This document shows, in pieces, positions 26,470 through 34,699 of a DNA stretch of 64,000 bases. Made by a program: the position numbers and the translations under genes. Source of the DNA: CAUUCF01 sp963543695 (lineage in GTDB: Bacteria; Pseudomonadota; Gammaproteobacteria; UBA9339); contig CAUUCF010000001.1 in NCBI GenBank assembly GCA_963543695.1, positions 104,096 through 168,095 on the forward strand. The letters are read 5' to 3'. Positions within the stretch are counted from its first letter, which is position 1, and the number at the start of each line of letters is the position of its first letter. The notes beneath the pieces are model-generated. The model saw nothing but the letters and a program-made list of their open reading frames with translations, did no database searches and had not been told where the DNA came from.

Positions 26470-27395
26470 TGGATTACGCGGTAGTTTTTCCTGGACAAGG
26501 TTCTCAAAAAGTAAGTATGGGATTAGAAATACTTCAGCAAAGAGAAGTGGTCGATCCAATTTTAGAAGAAGCGACTGATCTTTTGAAATTAGACGTAAAA
26601 TCAGCTTTTCAACGAAGTGATTTAATTAACGATGCTAACTTAGTGCAACCGTTGCTGTTAACGGCAGAAATTGCGTGGTGGAAAGTTTTACGCCAGTTTC
26701 AATTACCTTCGCCGAAGTTAATAGCAGGGCATAGTTTAGGAGAATATAGTGCTTTAGTGGCTGCCGAATGCTTATCTTTTGAACAAACTTTGAAATTAGT
26801 AGTCCAGCGTAGTTTCAGAATGAATCATAGTACTACGCCTTTGGAACGTAAAATGGGAATGTTAGTGGTTATCGGTTTAGAACAAAGATCGGTTACGGCC
26901 ATATGTACCGAAGTTAATCGATTGCAGGGAGAATATATCGCCATTGCTAATTTAAATAGTGAACAACAATTTGTATTATCGGGTTATTTATCTAGTTGTA
27001 ATTTAGCTACGGAGCTTGCCAAAAAAAATAAAGCTAAATTAGTTAAATTATTGCCTATTCAGGTAGCTTCCCATTGTTTATTAATGAAAGAAGCAGCTTT
27101 AGCTTTTTCGAAAGATTTAGTACAAGTTTCTTTTAACGAACCGAAGATTCCGGTTTTTTCTAACGTAGACGGAGCACTGCATACCTCAGCTAGTGAAATT
27201 AAAAAATTATTAGTAGATCAGATGTTTAGTCCGGTTAATTGGAGCGAAATCGTTAAAAAATTAGAGGTTAATTTAGTATTAGAGTGTGGTCCGGGGAAAG
27301 TATTAGTTAATTTAATTAAAAGAAGCCGACCTGAAATAAAAAGTTGGAGCTTAAGCGAAAATTTATTAGAAATACAAGAGCAATTTCATGAATAA
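26469..27395 (+). CDS. fabD: Malonyl CoA-acyl carrier protein transacylase
   Basis: A 308-residue enzyme that loads malonate onto ACP for fatty-acid elongation. FPGQGSQKVSMG at the N-terminus, the nucleophile Ser89 in GHSLGEYSALVA, QVASHCLLM and ECGPGKVL are the family motifs. The start overlaps plsX and the end overlaps fabG by eight bases, so the cluster is tightly coupled. Confidence 0.97.
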   Translation: MDYAVVFPGQGSQKVSMGLEILQQREVVDPILEEATDLLKLDVKSAFQRSDLINDANLVQPLLLTAEIAWWKVLRQFQLPSPKLIAGHSLGEYSALVAAECLSFEQTLKLVVQRSFRMNHSTTPLERKMGMLVVIGLEQRSVTAICTEVNRLQGEYIAIANLNSEQQFVLSGYLSSCNLATELAKKNKAKLVKLLPIQVASHCLLMKEAALAFSKDLVQVSFNEPKIPVFSNVDGALHTSASEIKKLLVDQMFSPVNWSEIVKKLEVNLVLECGPGKVLVNLIKRSRPEIKSWSLSENLLEIQEQFHE

Positions 27396-28116
27396 AAAAA
27401 TAGCGGTAGTAACGGGAGTTAGTCGTGGAATCGGTTTAGCGATTGCTAAACACTTGGTAGGTTTAGGTTTTTGCGTATTAGGTATTTGTCGGCAACAGGT
27501 CGATCAAGATTTATTAAAAATGTTAGTTCAATCGGGTGGTCAGGGATTTAGCGTAGATTTAAGTAATAAGCAACAAATTATCGATTGGTTTCAAAATTTA
27601 CCTGCTCATTGGCAGAGTATTGACGTTTTAATTAATAATGCGGGGATTTGTCGAGATAATTTAGCTATGCGGATGTCTGATGACGAATGGGAACAGGTCA
27701 TTAATACTAATTTAAACGGTATTTTTTATTTAACGAGGTGTTTTTTAAGAGCAATGTTAAAAAAACGCTATGGTCGGATTATTAATTTAAGTTCCGTCGT
27801 GGCGTTTACAGGTAATTTAGGGCAGGCTAATTACGTAGCTGCTAAAGCTGGTTTGGTTGGTTTTAGTAAAAGTTTAGCTTTAGAAGTAGCAAGTCGTAAT
27901 ATAACCGTTAATTGTATTGCTCCTGGGTTTATCGAGTCAAGTATGACTAATCGTTTAACCGAAGCACAAAGAACGGCAATTTTAGAAAGGATTCCGATGA
28001 AAAGAGCAGGAACGCCAGAGGAAATTGCTAAAACCGTAGAGTTTTTAATTAGCGATGCAAGTAGCTATATTACGGGATCAGTCTTGCATGTTAACGGAGG
28101 ATTGGCTAATATTTAG
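27388..28116 (+). CDS. fabG: 3-oxoacyl-[acyl-carrier-protein] reductase
   Basis: A 242-residue short-chain dehydrogenase that reduces beta-ketoacyl-ACP with NADPH. The nucleotide loop is TGVSRGIG, NNAG is at residues 83-86, and the catalytic residues are Ser136, Tyr149 and Lys153. The C-terminal MKRAGTPEEIAKTVEFL and ITGSVLHVNGGL match FabG. acpP and fabF, which commonly follow, are absent; a tRNA-Ser follows instead. Confidence 0.96.
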   Translation: MNKKIAVVTGVSRGIGLAIAKHLVGLGFCVLGICRQQVDQDLLKMLVQSGGQGFSVDLSNKQQIIDWFQNLPAHWQSIDVLINNAGICRDNLAMRMSDDEWEQVINTNLNGIFYLTRCFLRAMLKKRYGRIINLSSVVAFTGNLGQANYVAAKAGLVGFSKSLALEVASRNITVNCIAPGFIESSMTNRLTEAQRTAILERIPMKRAGTPEEIAKTVEFLISDASSYITGSVLHVNGGLANI

Positions 28117-28127
28117 TTAGGTATGAA

Positions 28128-28216
28128 GGAGAGGTACCGAAGTGGCCATAACGGGACCGACTCGAAATCGGTTAAGGGCTCTTAGCTCTTCGTGGGTTCG
28201 AATCCCACCCTCTCCG
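28128..28216 (+). tRNA. tRNA-Ser (anticodon CGA)
   Basis: A class II tRNA with a long variable arm. The acceptor GGAGAGG pairs with CCTCTCC, discriminator G. The anticodon loop CTCGAAA gives CGA. CCA is not encoded. Six T follow at once and could serve in termination. Confidence 0.93.
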
Positions 28217-28327
28217 TTTTTTATAATGTCCGGAACGTTGAGTGGATATACTTTATAGTAACTTCGATTTCTAAATTCTCTCTTCTTAAAGAAAGAAAAA
28301 CGTTAATATAAGAACATTTTATCGAAA

Positions 28328-29185
28328 ATGAACATTAAAAATTTAAAAAGATTTTTTTCAACTCAAAAAAGGGGCGATAATCAATCTAAAAAGATTACTC
28401 TTTTCGGGACCCAAATGAGGGTAAACAATCAAAAATTAGAAAAAATAAAAGTGGGTATTATTGGGTGCGGGGTCATTGGAGGAGCATTAATAACTTGGTT
28501 AGAAAAACATAATCCCAACGTAGTCATTTTAAAAGTGGATCCGCAGAAAGGATTTAAAGATGAACTTTCAAAAGCTAATCTCTTTTTTATTAATATTCAT
28601 TTGCCTTCTGAAAAAGACGGAAGTCAAGATCTAACGATCCTAAAAAAAATCATAAGAAAATTACCAAAGCGACCAATATTTATTAGAACTACCGTTTTAC
28701 CTAATACTTGTGATGCGTTGGCTGCAGAATTTAATCGAGAAATTTATTTTATGCCAGAATTTTTAAGAGAAAAAAATGCAAATGACGATTTTGCTATTCA
28801 TCCGATGATTTTTTGTGGTTACGCTGATTTATTATCTAAAATTTTCGTTGGTAAAAAATACGTCGTTATGTCTAATCTTGAAGCAGAGTTAACTAAATAC
28901 GCGTATAATGTTTTTGGAGCGCTAAAAGTTACCTATTTTAACGGTATTTACGAATTAGCTCAAAAATACCATTGTGACTACGAGCATATTCGTCGGGGCA
29001 TTTTGTTAAACGGGTGTATCAACGTTTCACATACGATGGTTCCTGGTCCTGATCGACTTTATGGTTACGGTGGGAAGTGTTTTCCAAAAGACGTGAATGC
29101 TTTCGCTAAATTTATTAAAGGTAGTCAACTCGAAAAAATAGTAGCATTGTTACCTGAAATTAACGATCAGTACCGAAATCAATAA
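28328..29185 (+). CDS. UDP-sugar/GDP-mannose dehydrogenase-like protein lacking the C-terminal domain
   Basis: A 285-residue protein with a Rossmann-type GIIGCGVIGG loop (after an N-terminal extension of about 40 residues) and the catalytic GGKCFPKD motif, with Cys251. This is the signature of UDP-glucose 6-dehydrogenase and related enzymes. Those enzymes have about 400 residues and end in an NDP-sugar-binding domain of about 130 residues. Here the protein stops about 30 residues after the catalytic Cys. It may be a truncated relict or a reduced relative. An alternative start is ATG at 28415, which removes the extension. No glycan cluster surrounds it. Confidence 0.7.
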   Translation: MNIKNLKRFFSTQKRGDNQSKKITLFGTQMRVNNQKLEKIKVGIIGCGVIGGALITWLEKHNPNVVILKVDPQKGFKDELSKANLFFINIHLPSEKDGSQDLTILKKIIRKLPKRPIFIRTTVLPNTCDALAAEFNREIYFMPEFLREKNANDDFAIHPMIFCGYADLLSKIFVGKKYVVMSNLEAELTKYAYNVFGALKVTYFNGIYELAQKYHCDYEHIRRGILLNGCINVSHTMVPGPDRLYGYGGKCFPKDVNAFAKFIKGSQLEKIVALLPEINDQYRNQ

Positions 29186-29210
29186 TGCTCCTTAAAGTGG
29201 TGGGGAAGTA

Positions 29211-29279
29211 ATGGTTTTAGCTACAAAAAAGAAAATTAATTTTTTAATGAAGATGGTTTTAAAATTTTTTAATAGGTAA
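29211..29279 (+). CDS. Possible 22-residue cationic peptide
   Basis: A short ORF (MVLATKKKINFLMKMVL then KFFNR) opens four bases after GGGGA. It is lysine-rich with hydrophobic spacing, which could give an amphipathic helix. It lies between the dehydrogenase-like gene and the CoA-disulfide reductase. It is too short for any confident claim. Confidence 0.2.
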   Translation: MVLATKKKINFLMKMVLKFFNR

Positions 29280-29343
29280 AAAGGAAGCTTTGGGATCGTC
29301 AATAAAAACAAACGTGGATATTTTAATTCTTTCTGGTTTTTGT

Positions 29344-29349
29344 TATACT
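29344..29349 (+). promoter_or_regulatory. Candidate extended -10 upstream of the CoA-disulfide reductase gene
   Basis: TGT-TATACT at 29341-29349 is an extended -10 about 27 bases before the ATG. No good -35 is seen. Confidence 0.3.
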
Positions 29350-29375
29350 TCTGATAAAAGAATAATGATAAACTA

Positions 29376-30974
29376 ATGAAAACATTAATAATAGGTGGTG
29401 GTGCAGCGGGAGCTAGTGCAGCTGCGCGATTAAGGAGATTAGACGAAAATCAGGAAATTTTAATTTTAGAAAAAACAAACGAAATATCTATTGCTAGTTG
29501 TGGTTTACCTTATTATGTTTCAGAGACAATTCAAGAAAGAGCAAAAATGCTCGTTTCTAACCCGAAAAAATTTAAAACTTGGTTTAATATCGACATTCGC
29601 TTAAATACTGAAGTAGTATCTATTGACGCGGTTAATAAATACGTTGAACTAAAAAGTACGGAAAAAATTAGCTATGACCGTTTAATTTTAGCGCTTGGTG
29701 CTAGTCCGATTATACCATCGTTTAAAGGGGAAAATAGCGATAAAATTTTTACTATTAAAACTTTAAAGGATGCGGATCAAATCAAAGCAACGATTAAAAC
29801 TACCTGGGTTAAAAAAGTAATAGTTGTAGGAGGAGGTTTTATTGGCATTGAGATGGCAGAAAATCTGGTTAAAATGGGTTTAGAAACGACCATCGTTGAA
29901 CTTGGGAAACAGATTTTAACTCCTTTAGATATGGAAATGGCCGCATTGGTTCAAAAAACCTTGATTAAGGAAGGAGTCCAGTTAATTTTATCAGATGAGA
30001 TAGTTCAGTTTAACGAGCAGCAAGTGCTTTTGAAATCGGGTAAATTAGTTGATTATGATTTAGTTATTTTAGCCATTGGAGTAAAACCTGAAATCAAACT
30101 AGCGGAAAAGGCAGGCTTAAAAATTAATCATGGGATTATAGTAGATCAATTTATGAGAACTTCAGATCCTAGTATTTATGCCGCCGGTGATGGAGTAGAA
30201 GTGCAAGATTGGATTAGCGGAAAGAATACTTTAATGCCGTTAGCAGGTCCTGCTAATAGACAAGGGAGAATCATTGCCGATAATATCGGTGGGTTGAAAT
30301 CAACCTATAAGCAGTCGTTAGGGACTTCTGTTTTAAAAGTTTTTAATCTAACCGTGGCCAGCGTAGGTAATAACGAGAAACAGTTGCAAGCCCGATTAAT
30401 TCCGTATTATAAGACTTACACGGTTACTAGTTCACATGCTAGTTATTATCCTAATGCAACCCAAACGTTTTTTAAGCTGTTATTTTCACCTGAGGGGAAA
30501 ATTTTAGGGGCTCAGGCAATTGGGATGGAAAAAGTCGAAAAGAATATCGATATAATAAGTGCAATAATTAGAAAAAACGGTACAGTGCAAGATTTAATTG
30601 ATTTTGAACATTGTTATGCTCCTCCTTATTCTTCAGCAAAATCAGCTATCAATATTTTAGGGATGACGGCTGATAATATTTTACACGGTTACCTTAAACC
30701 AGCGTATTTAGAAGATTTAACGGATGCGTTATTGATTGATGTTCGATCTAAAAAAGCGTACGCAATGGGAACCATTAAAACCGCCGTTAACGTTCCTATT
30801 GATCAAATACGAACACGTTTTCATGAAATTCCTACGAATCAAAAAGTAATTTTGTTTTGCAATACGGGTTATACGAGTTATTGCGCGTTAAGGATATTAC
30901 AACAAAAAGGCTTTAAGAACGTTTTTAGTTTGGTCGGGGGATTAGAATTTTATAAAGCAACCGAGAAAGGATAG
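29376..30974 (+). CDS. CoA-disulfide reductase with C-terminal rhodanese domain
   Basis: A 532-residue FAD enzyme of the CoADR-RHD type, likely to reduce CoA disulfides or persulfides with NAD(P)H. The FAD loop is IIGGGAAGASAAARLR, the active-site Cys42 lies in SCGLPYYVSE, the NAD loop is VVGGGFIGIEMAE, and YAAGDGVE follows. The C-terminal rhodanese domain (about 450-530) has a Cys495 loop CNTGYTS. It stands alone with its own upstream region. Thiol-based redox defence is inferred from the family. Confidence 0.92.
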   Translation: MKTLIIGGGAAGASAAARLRRLDENQEILILEKTNEISIASCGLPYYVSETIQERAKMLVSNPKKFKTWFNIDIRLNTEVVSIDAVNKYVELKSTEKISYDRLILALGASPIIPSFKGENSDKIFTIKTLKDADQIKATIKTTWVKKVIVVGGGFIGIEMAENLVKMGLETTIVELGKQILTPLDMEMAALVQKTLIKEGVQLILSDEIVQFNEQQVLLKSGKLVDYDLVILAIGVKPEIKLAEKAGLKINHGIIVDQFMRTSDPSIYAAGDGVEVQDWISGKNTLMPLAGPANRQGRIIADNIGGLKSTYKQSLGTSVLKVFNLTVASVGNNEKQLQARLIPYYKTYTVTSSHASYYPNATQTFFKLLFSPEGKILGAQAIGMEKVEKNIDIISAIIRKNGTVQDLIDFEHCYAPPYSSAKSAINILGMTADNILHGYLKPAYLEDLTDALLIDVRSKKAYAMGTIKTAVNVPIDQIRTRFHEIPTNQKVILFCNTGYTSYCALRILQQKGFKNVFSLVGGLEFYKATEKG

Positions 30975-31029
30975 CGAAAATAGCTAATCGTTGCATTAAT
31001 TAAAGGACGTAGTTAAAAACTGTTCTATA

Positions 31030-31460
31030 AATGAGTCGTTTTTACTTAAATCGTAAACTTAAGAAGACAAAAAAACTACCGGCAGCGTTTATTATAACGG
31101 TATAGCGAAAATTGTAGTTTTGCTAGCTTCAACTGAAATTTCTGTTTTTTGGTACATCTGGCTGAAGCAAGTCACGGAGAATTAGGGATGTTTGCCGGAA
31201 ATGACGTAATGGTTGTTATTTCAAGCAGCGGTAAATCAAAAGATTAATTAACCGCTTAAATTTTTGTAAACGCTTTGGAATTTGGCTAACGGTCATTACT
31301 AGAAATTCTTAAAAAACTAGCTTACTGATGTGTGGTTGAAAATACCTAATAACGGCAAAGCTTTTTCCTTAGAATTAGCGACCATGGGTTCTACAATGGT
31401 ATTTTATAGTGACGGTTTAACCGCGAGATTGAAACGGAAAAAATTGATTTTGCTTTTTAA
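31030..31460 (+). pseudogene. Decayed second copy of kdsD (SIS domain region)
   Basis: Scattered frames on the plus strand match the intact KdsD encoded on the opposite strand downstream. In order they read KTTGSV, LASTE, LAEASHGELGM then NDVMVVISSSGKSKD, CKRFGIW then VIT, LKIPNNGKAFSLELA and a degraded LTAR.ERK. Stops and frameshifts separate them, so no product is possible. The CBS half is not recognisable. About 270 bases beyond it (31470-31740) show nothing I can assign. Confidence 0.75.
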
Positions 31461-31934
31461 AAGGAGGCAATCATAAAAATGATTTAGTTTTTTAAATTTT
31501 AACTTAAAAAGCGGCTAACGTTACGGCTAAGTTATTTTTATTTGAACTAAAAATTAAAGAGACAACATTTTAAAAATGGATGATCCACTAAAATGAAAGG
31601 GGACTTTATTTAAAAGCAAATGAAGCATAGTTATTTTAAGCATAACGATTATTTTTCAATGATAAATGTAAGAGAGGCGTTAAAGTAAAGTTGCTAACGT
31701 TTTACTAAACTTTAATAGCCGTAGGTAGGGATCTATGTGATGGGCAAAATAATTTTAAGAGAAAGATGACGTTAGCATATTTAAACAATAACCTTTTTTA
31801 TTGGAAACCTAATTCGTTATTGCCGAGTTTTTATCTAGCAAAAAATTACTCGTTCATTTGGGGGAAGAAACTAAATTTAGTAGAAAATAAATCGATTATT
31901 AACCTAGCAAAATGTATCGCGTTTACTACTTTAA
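31461..31934. other. Intergenic stretch without recognised gene
   Basis: About 470 bases between the kdsD relict and the end of kdsD. A 78-codon plus-strand frame at 31766-32002 overlaps the kdsD 3' end and has no ribosome binding site or motif. I see no RNA or repeat. Confidence 0.5.
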
Positions 31935-32918
31935 TTATACTACGCCATGGTTTAACAGGTCGTGAATATGGATTACGCCGATCGGTTTGTTTTTTTCTGT
32001 AATAAAAAGATTAGTAATTTTTTTATCTTGCATGATTTTAATGGCTTCGGAAGCGAGAACGTCTTTTGAAATTGTTTGAGGGTTTTGATTCATAATTTGA
32101 CGAGCGGTTTGATTAAAGATTTCGGCAGTCAAACAGCGTCTTAAATCACCATCGGTTAATATGCCTGTTAAATCACCGTGATGATTTACAAAACCCACAC
32201 AACCTAATCTTTTGGAAGTCATTTCTAAAAGTACTTGTGGCATGGTTGCATTCTCACTTAAGATCGGCATTTCCTTTTTCGTATGCATGAGGTCGACTAC
32301 TTTATTTAAAAGGGCACCTAGTTTACCACCTGGATGCCTTAAGTTAAATTCTAACGGTGTAAAACCTTTTCTTTCGATCATAATTGCGGTTAAAACATCA
32401 CCTAATACTAAAGTAGCCGTTGTGGAATTCATCGGGGCTAATCCTAGGGAAGAAGCTTCACCGTTATTCGGTATTTTTAACAAGACATCGACAGCTTGAC
32501 CTAAAGCGCTTTGAGGATTTTGGGTAATGGCAATTGACCGAATTCCAAATCGTTTACAATAATTTAAGATGTTAATTAATTCTTTTGATTCACCGCTGTT
32601 TGAAATAGCAATCACCACGTCATTTTCGGTAATCATCCCTAAATCTCCATGACTTGCTTCGGCAGGGTGTACAAAAAAAGCAGGAGTTCCGGTCGAAGCT
32701 AATGAAGCGGCGATTTTTTTACCGATATGACCAGATTTACCGATCCCCGTAATAATAACTCTACCGGTGGTTTTTTGCATTAGGTCCAAAGCTTGAGTTA
32801 AGGAAGCGTCCAAATTATCTCGTAATTGAACAAGCGTTTCTATTTCGCGATCAATTACTTGTTGAGCACATTCTAGATCTAAGGCAGTTCTAGTTTTTTC
32901 AGTTTCGGTAACAGTCAT
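31935..32918 (-). CDS. kdsD: D-arabinose 5-phosphate isomerase (KdsD/KpsF)
   Basis: A 327-residue enzyme that makes arabinose 5-phosphate for Kdo, the core sugar of LPS. The SIS domain (about 40-170) contains TGIGKSGHIGKKIAASLASTG, the EASHGDLGM loop and SNSGES. Two CBS domains (about 205-320) follow, with GCVGFVNHHGDLTGILTDGDLRR and KKITNLFI. The start at 32918 has a GAGGG ribosome binding site; a longer frame begins at 32987. KdsC and LptA/C, normal operon neighbours, are absent. A wrecked paralogue lies about 0.5 kb beyond its 3' end. Confidence 0.95.
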   Translation of the reverse strand: MTVTETEKTRTALDLECAQQVIDREIETLVQLRDNLDASLTQALDLMQKTTGRVIITGIGKSGHIGKKIAASLASTGTPAFFVHPAEASHGDLGMITENDVVIAISNSGESKELINILNYCKRFGIRSIAITQNPQSALGQAVDVLLKIPNNGEASSLGLAPMNSTTATLVLGDVLTAIMIERKGFTPLEFNLRHPGGKLGALLNKVVDLMHTKKEMPILSENATMPQVLLEMTSKRLGCVGFVNHHGDLTGILTDGDLRRCLTAEIFNQTARQIMNQNPQTISKDVLASEAIKIMQDKKITNLFITEKNKPIGVIHIHDLLNHGVV

Positions 32919-33034
32919 TCTTTTTCCCTCGATGTAAAAATTCGCCTTTCTACCGATTAATAACGTAAGAAGGCGCAACGTAACCAATTATTTTAAAAAT
33001 TATTAAGGATCTTATGAAATTACCTGGTAAAATT

Positions 33035-33376
33035 TTAAATGATTAGCTCTTTACCAATTTCATAATGATCGTCTAATTCTAAAATACCTTCGCTAACGAT
33101 CGGTAAACCTAACTCTTGAGCAGAACATAACATTCCAAACGACTCTACCCCTCGTAATTTGGATTTTTTGATTTTCCAATTATCTGGTAATACTGCTCCA
33201 ATTAGGGCTACTGCTACCCGTAATCCTACTTTTACGTTATTAGCGCCACAGACAATTTGTAGAGGCAAATTTTGTCCTACATCTACTTCACAAACGGAAA
33301 GATGGTCCGCATTTTCGTGCGGAACCACTTTTAAAATTTGTCCGACTACTACTCCCGTAAATTGACAATTTTCCAT
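33035..33376 (-). CDS. Isolated tRNA-binding domain resembling the N-terminus of PheT
   Basis: A 113-residue protein made only of the EMAP/tRNA-binding fold. Its sequence GVVVGQILKVVPHENADHLS, IVCGANNVKVGLRVAVALIG, then LRGVESFGMLCSAQELGL closely follows residues about 40-150 of phenylalanyl-tRNA synthetase beta. It begins immediately after rplT, where pheS and pheT normally stand, and stops where the B3/B4 domain should start. It may be a surviving stand-alone tRNA-binding protein (YtpR-like) or the last piece of a deleted pheST. It has no catalytic role by itself. Confidence 0.75.
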   Translation of the reverse strand: MENCQFTGVVVGQILKVVPHENADHLSVCEVDVGQNLPLQIVCGANNVKVGLRVAVALIGAVLPDNWKIKKSKLRGVESFGMLCSAQELGLPIVSEGILELDDHYEIGKELII

Positions 33377-33727
33377 CTAAGCTGCTTTGGCGAGTTGAAC
33401 AATGTGAGCAAAAACGGCTTTATCGTTTACCGCTAGTTCAGCTAATATTTTACGATCTAAAGCGATCTTTGCTTTTTTCAAACCAGCCATGAATTGGCTA
33501 TAAGAAAGGTTATGTTGATTAGTGGCAGCGTTAATTCTAATAATCCATAAAGCTCGAAATTGGCGTTTACGTTGTTTTCGACCTTGATAAGCATATTGCC
33601 CTGCTTTAATCACTGCTTGTTTAGCAGTACGGAACACTCGGCTACGAGCACCGTAATAACTTTTTGCGTTTTTTAAGATTTTTTTATGTCGTGCTCGCGC
33701 TGTGACTCCTCGTTTTACTCTTGGCAT
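33377..33727 (-). CDS. rplT: 50S ribosomal protein bL20
   Basis: A 116-residue basic protein, MPRVKRGVTARARHKKILK, with YQGRKQRKRQFRALWIIRINAA, typical of bL20, an early assembly protein. It is third in the infC-rpmI-rplT operon. In E. coli bL20 also represses rpmI-rplT translation. No clear repressor structure was checked here. Confidence 0.97.
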   Translation of the reverse strand: MPRVKRGVTARARHKKILKNAKSYYGARSRVFRTAKQAVIKAGQYAYQGRKQRKRQFRALWIIRINAATNQHNLSYSQFMAGLKKAKIALDRKILAELAVNDKAVFAHIVQLAKAA

Positions 33728-33737
33728 ATTCTAGTAC

Positions 33738-33935
33738 CTACGAATTAATTAATAACATTTTTACTGCATTTAAGTTGCTTTGGTTAACCATTTTACCTGC
33801 GGTTAAGCGTGCTTTACGTTTGCTATTTTTTTTAGTTAAAATGTGATTTTTCATCGCGCAACGATGTTTAAAAGCACCACTCGCTGTTTTTTTAAAGCGT
33901 TTTAAAGCACTGCGATTTGTTTTTAATTTTGGCAT
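33738..33935 (-). CDS. rpmI: 50S ribosomal protein bL35
   Basis: A 65-residue basic protein, MPKLKTNRSALKRFKKT with GAFKHRCAMKNHILTKK, matching bL35. It lies 11 bases after infC and 10 before rplT. Confidence 0.96.
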   Translation of the reverse strand: MPKLKTNRSALKRFKKTASGAFKHRCAMKNHILTKKNSKRKARLTAGKMVNQSNLNAVKMLLINS

Positions 33936-33946
33936 TTTACCCTCTA

Positions 33947-34504
33947 TTACTTACCTTTACCTGGAATAACAACCATGCTTAATTGCTTTCCTTCAATCTT
34001 AGGAGCTTGTTCTATTACTCCATATTTTAGTAAATCATTTTCTGCTCGCTTTAAAATTTCTACCCCTTGTTCTTGATAAGAAATTTCTCTACCGCGAAAA
34101 CGTATAACGAACTTAACTTTATCACCATCTTTTAAAAAAGCAATTGCTCTTTTTATTTTTACTAAATAATCTCCTACGTCGGTTACCGGACGCATTTTTA
34201 ATTCTTTAATCTGAACTTTTTTAGCTTTATTTTTTTGTTTTTTACTTTGCCCAAATAAATATTTGCCAAAATTCATGATTCTACAGACGGGAGGATTAGA
34301 ATTAGGCGCAATTTCTACTAAATCTAATTCCGCATTTTCAGCTTTAGAAAGAGCTTCGGCAATGTTTACAATGCCTAGCTGATTACCATCTTTATCGATC
34401 AGGCGTATCTCTTGAGCTGTAATTTCTCCATTAATGCGAATTTTACTTTTTTTACTAACAGTTGGCGCTCCTCTGCTATGACGCGCATAAATACGTGGAT
34501 TAAT
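33947..34504 (-). CDS. infC: Translation initiation factor IF-3, with ATT start codon
   Basis: IF-3 keeps 30S subunits free and checks the start codon. Reading upstream of the first ATG (34276) gives a continuous frame back to an ATT at 34502-34504. It encodes INPRIYARHSRGAP, then KIRINGEITAQEIRLID, ELDLVEIAP, and NPPVCRIMNFGKYL, the whole IF-3 N domain and linker. The product is 185 residues against 180 in E. coli. A perfect AGGAGG lies five bases upstream of the ATT. This is the well-known AUU start of E. coli infC, used for autoregulation. The C domain ends MVVIPGKGK. Confidence 0.93.
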   Translation of the reverse strand: MNPRIYARHSRGAPTVSKKSKIRINGEITAQEIRLIDKDGNQLGIVNIAEALSKAENAELDLVEIAPNSNPPVCRIMNFGKYLFGQSKKQKNKAKKVQIKELKMRPVTDVGDYLVKIKRAIAFLKDGDKVKFVIRFRGREISYQEQGVEILKRAENDLLKYGVIEQAPKIEGKQLSMVVIPGKGK

Positions 34505-34509
34505 ATTTA

Positions 34510-34515
34510 CCTCCT
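34510..34515 (-). promoter_or_regulatory. Ribosome binding site that fixes the infC ATT start
   Basis: A perfect AGGAGG (minus strand) lies five bases from the ATT, and no ATG, GTG or TTG stands in frame nearby. Confidence 0.85.
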
Positions 34516-34699
34516 AAACTATATTTTCTATTCGTGGCTATTATGTCAAATAAACTATGGTTTATCAATCCCTATTTTTAAATTATTTGCAATGATTAAT
34601 GCTCTTCAGAATGCTTTAGCAAAGTTTTTTAAAAAAGTAGCATATTTTTTTAAATATGTTTTAATAAGCATTAGTATTTTTATTGACGATAAAACTAAA

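Noticed and set aside
26308..26578. Antisense and alternative frames across the plsX/fabD junction
   Set aside because: They are shadows of two well-supported overlapping genes.
31766..32002. 78-codon plus-strand frame ending inside kdsD
   Set aside because: It overlaps the coding end of kdsD and has no motif.
34412..34591. First 60 codons of the longest dnaA frame as part of DnaA
   Set aside because: They overlap the infC coding region and do not resemble DnaA domain I.
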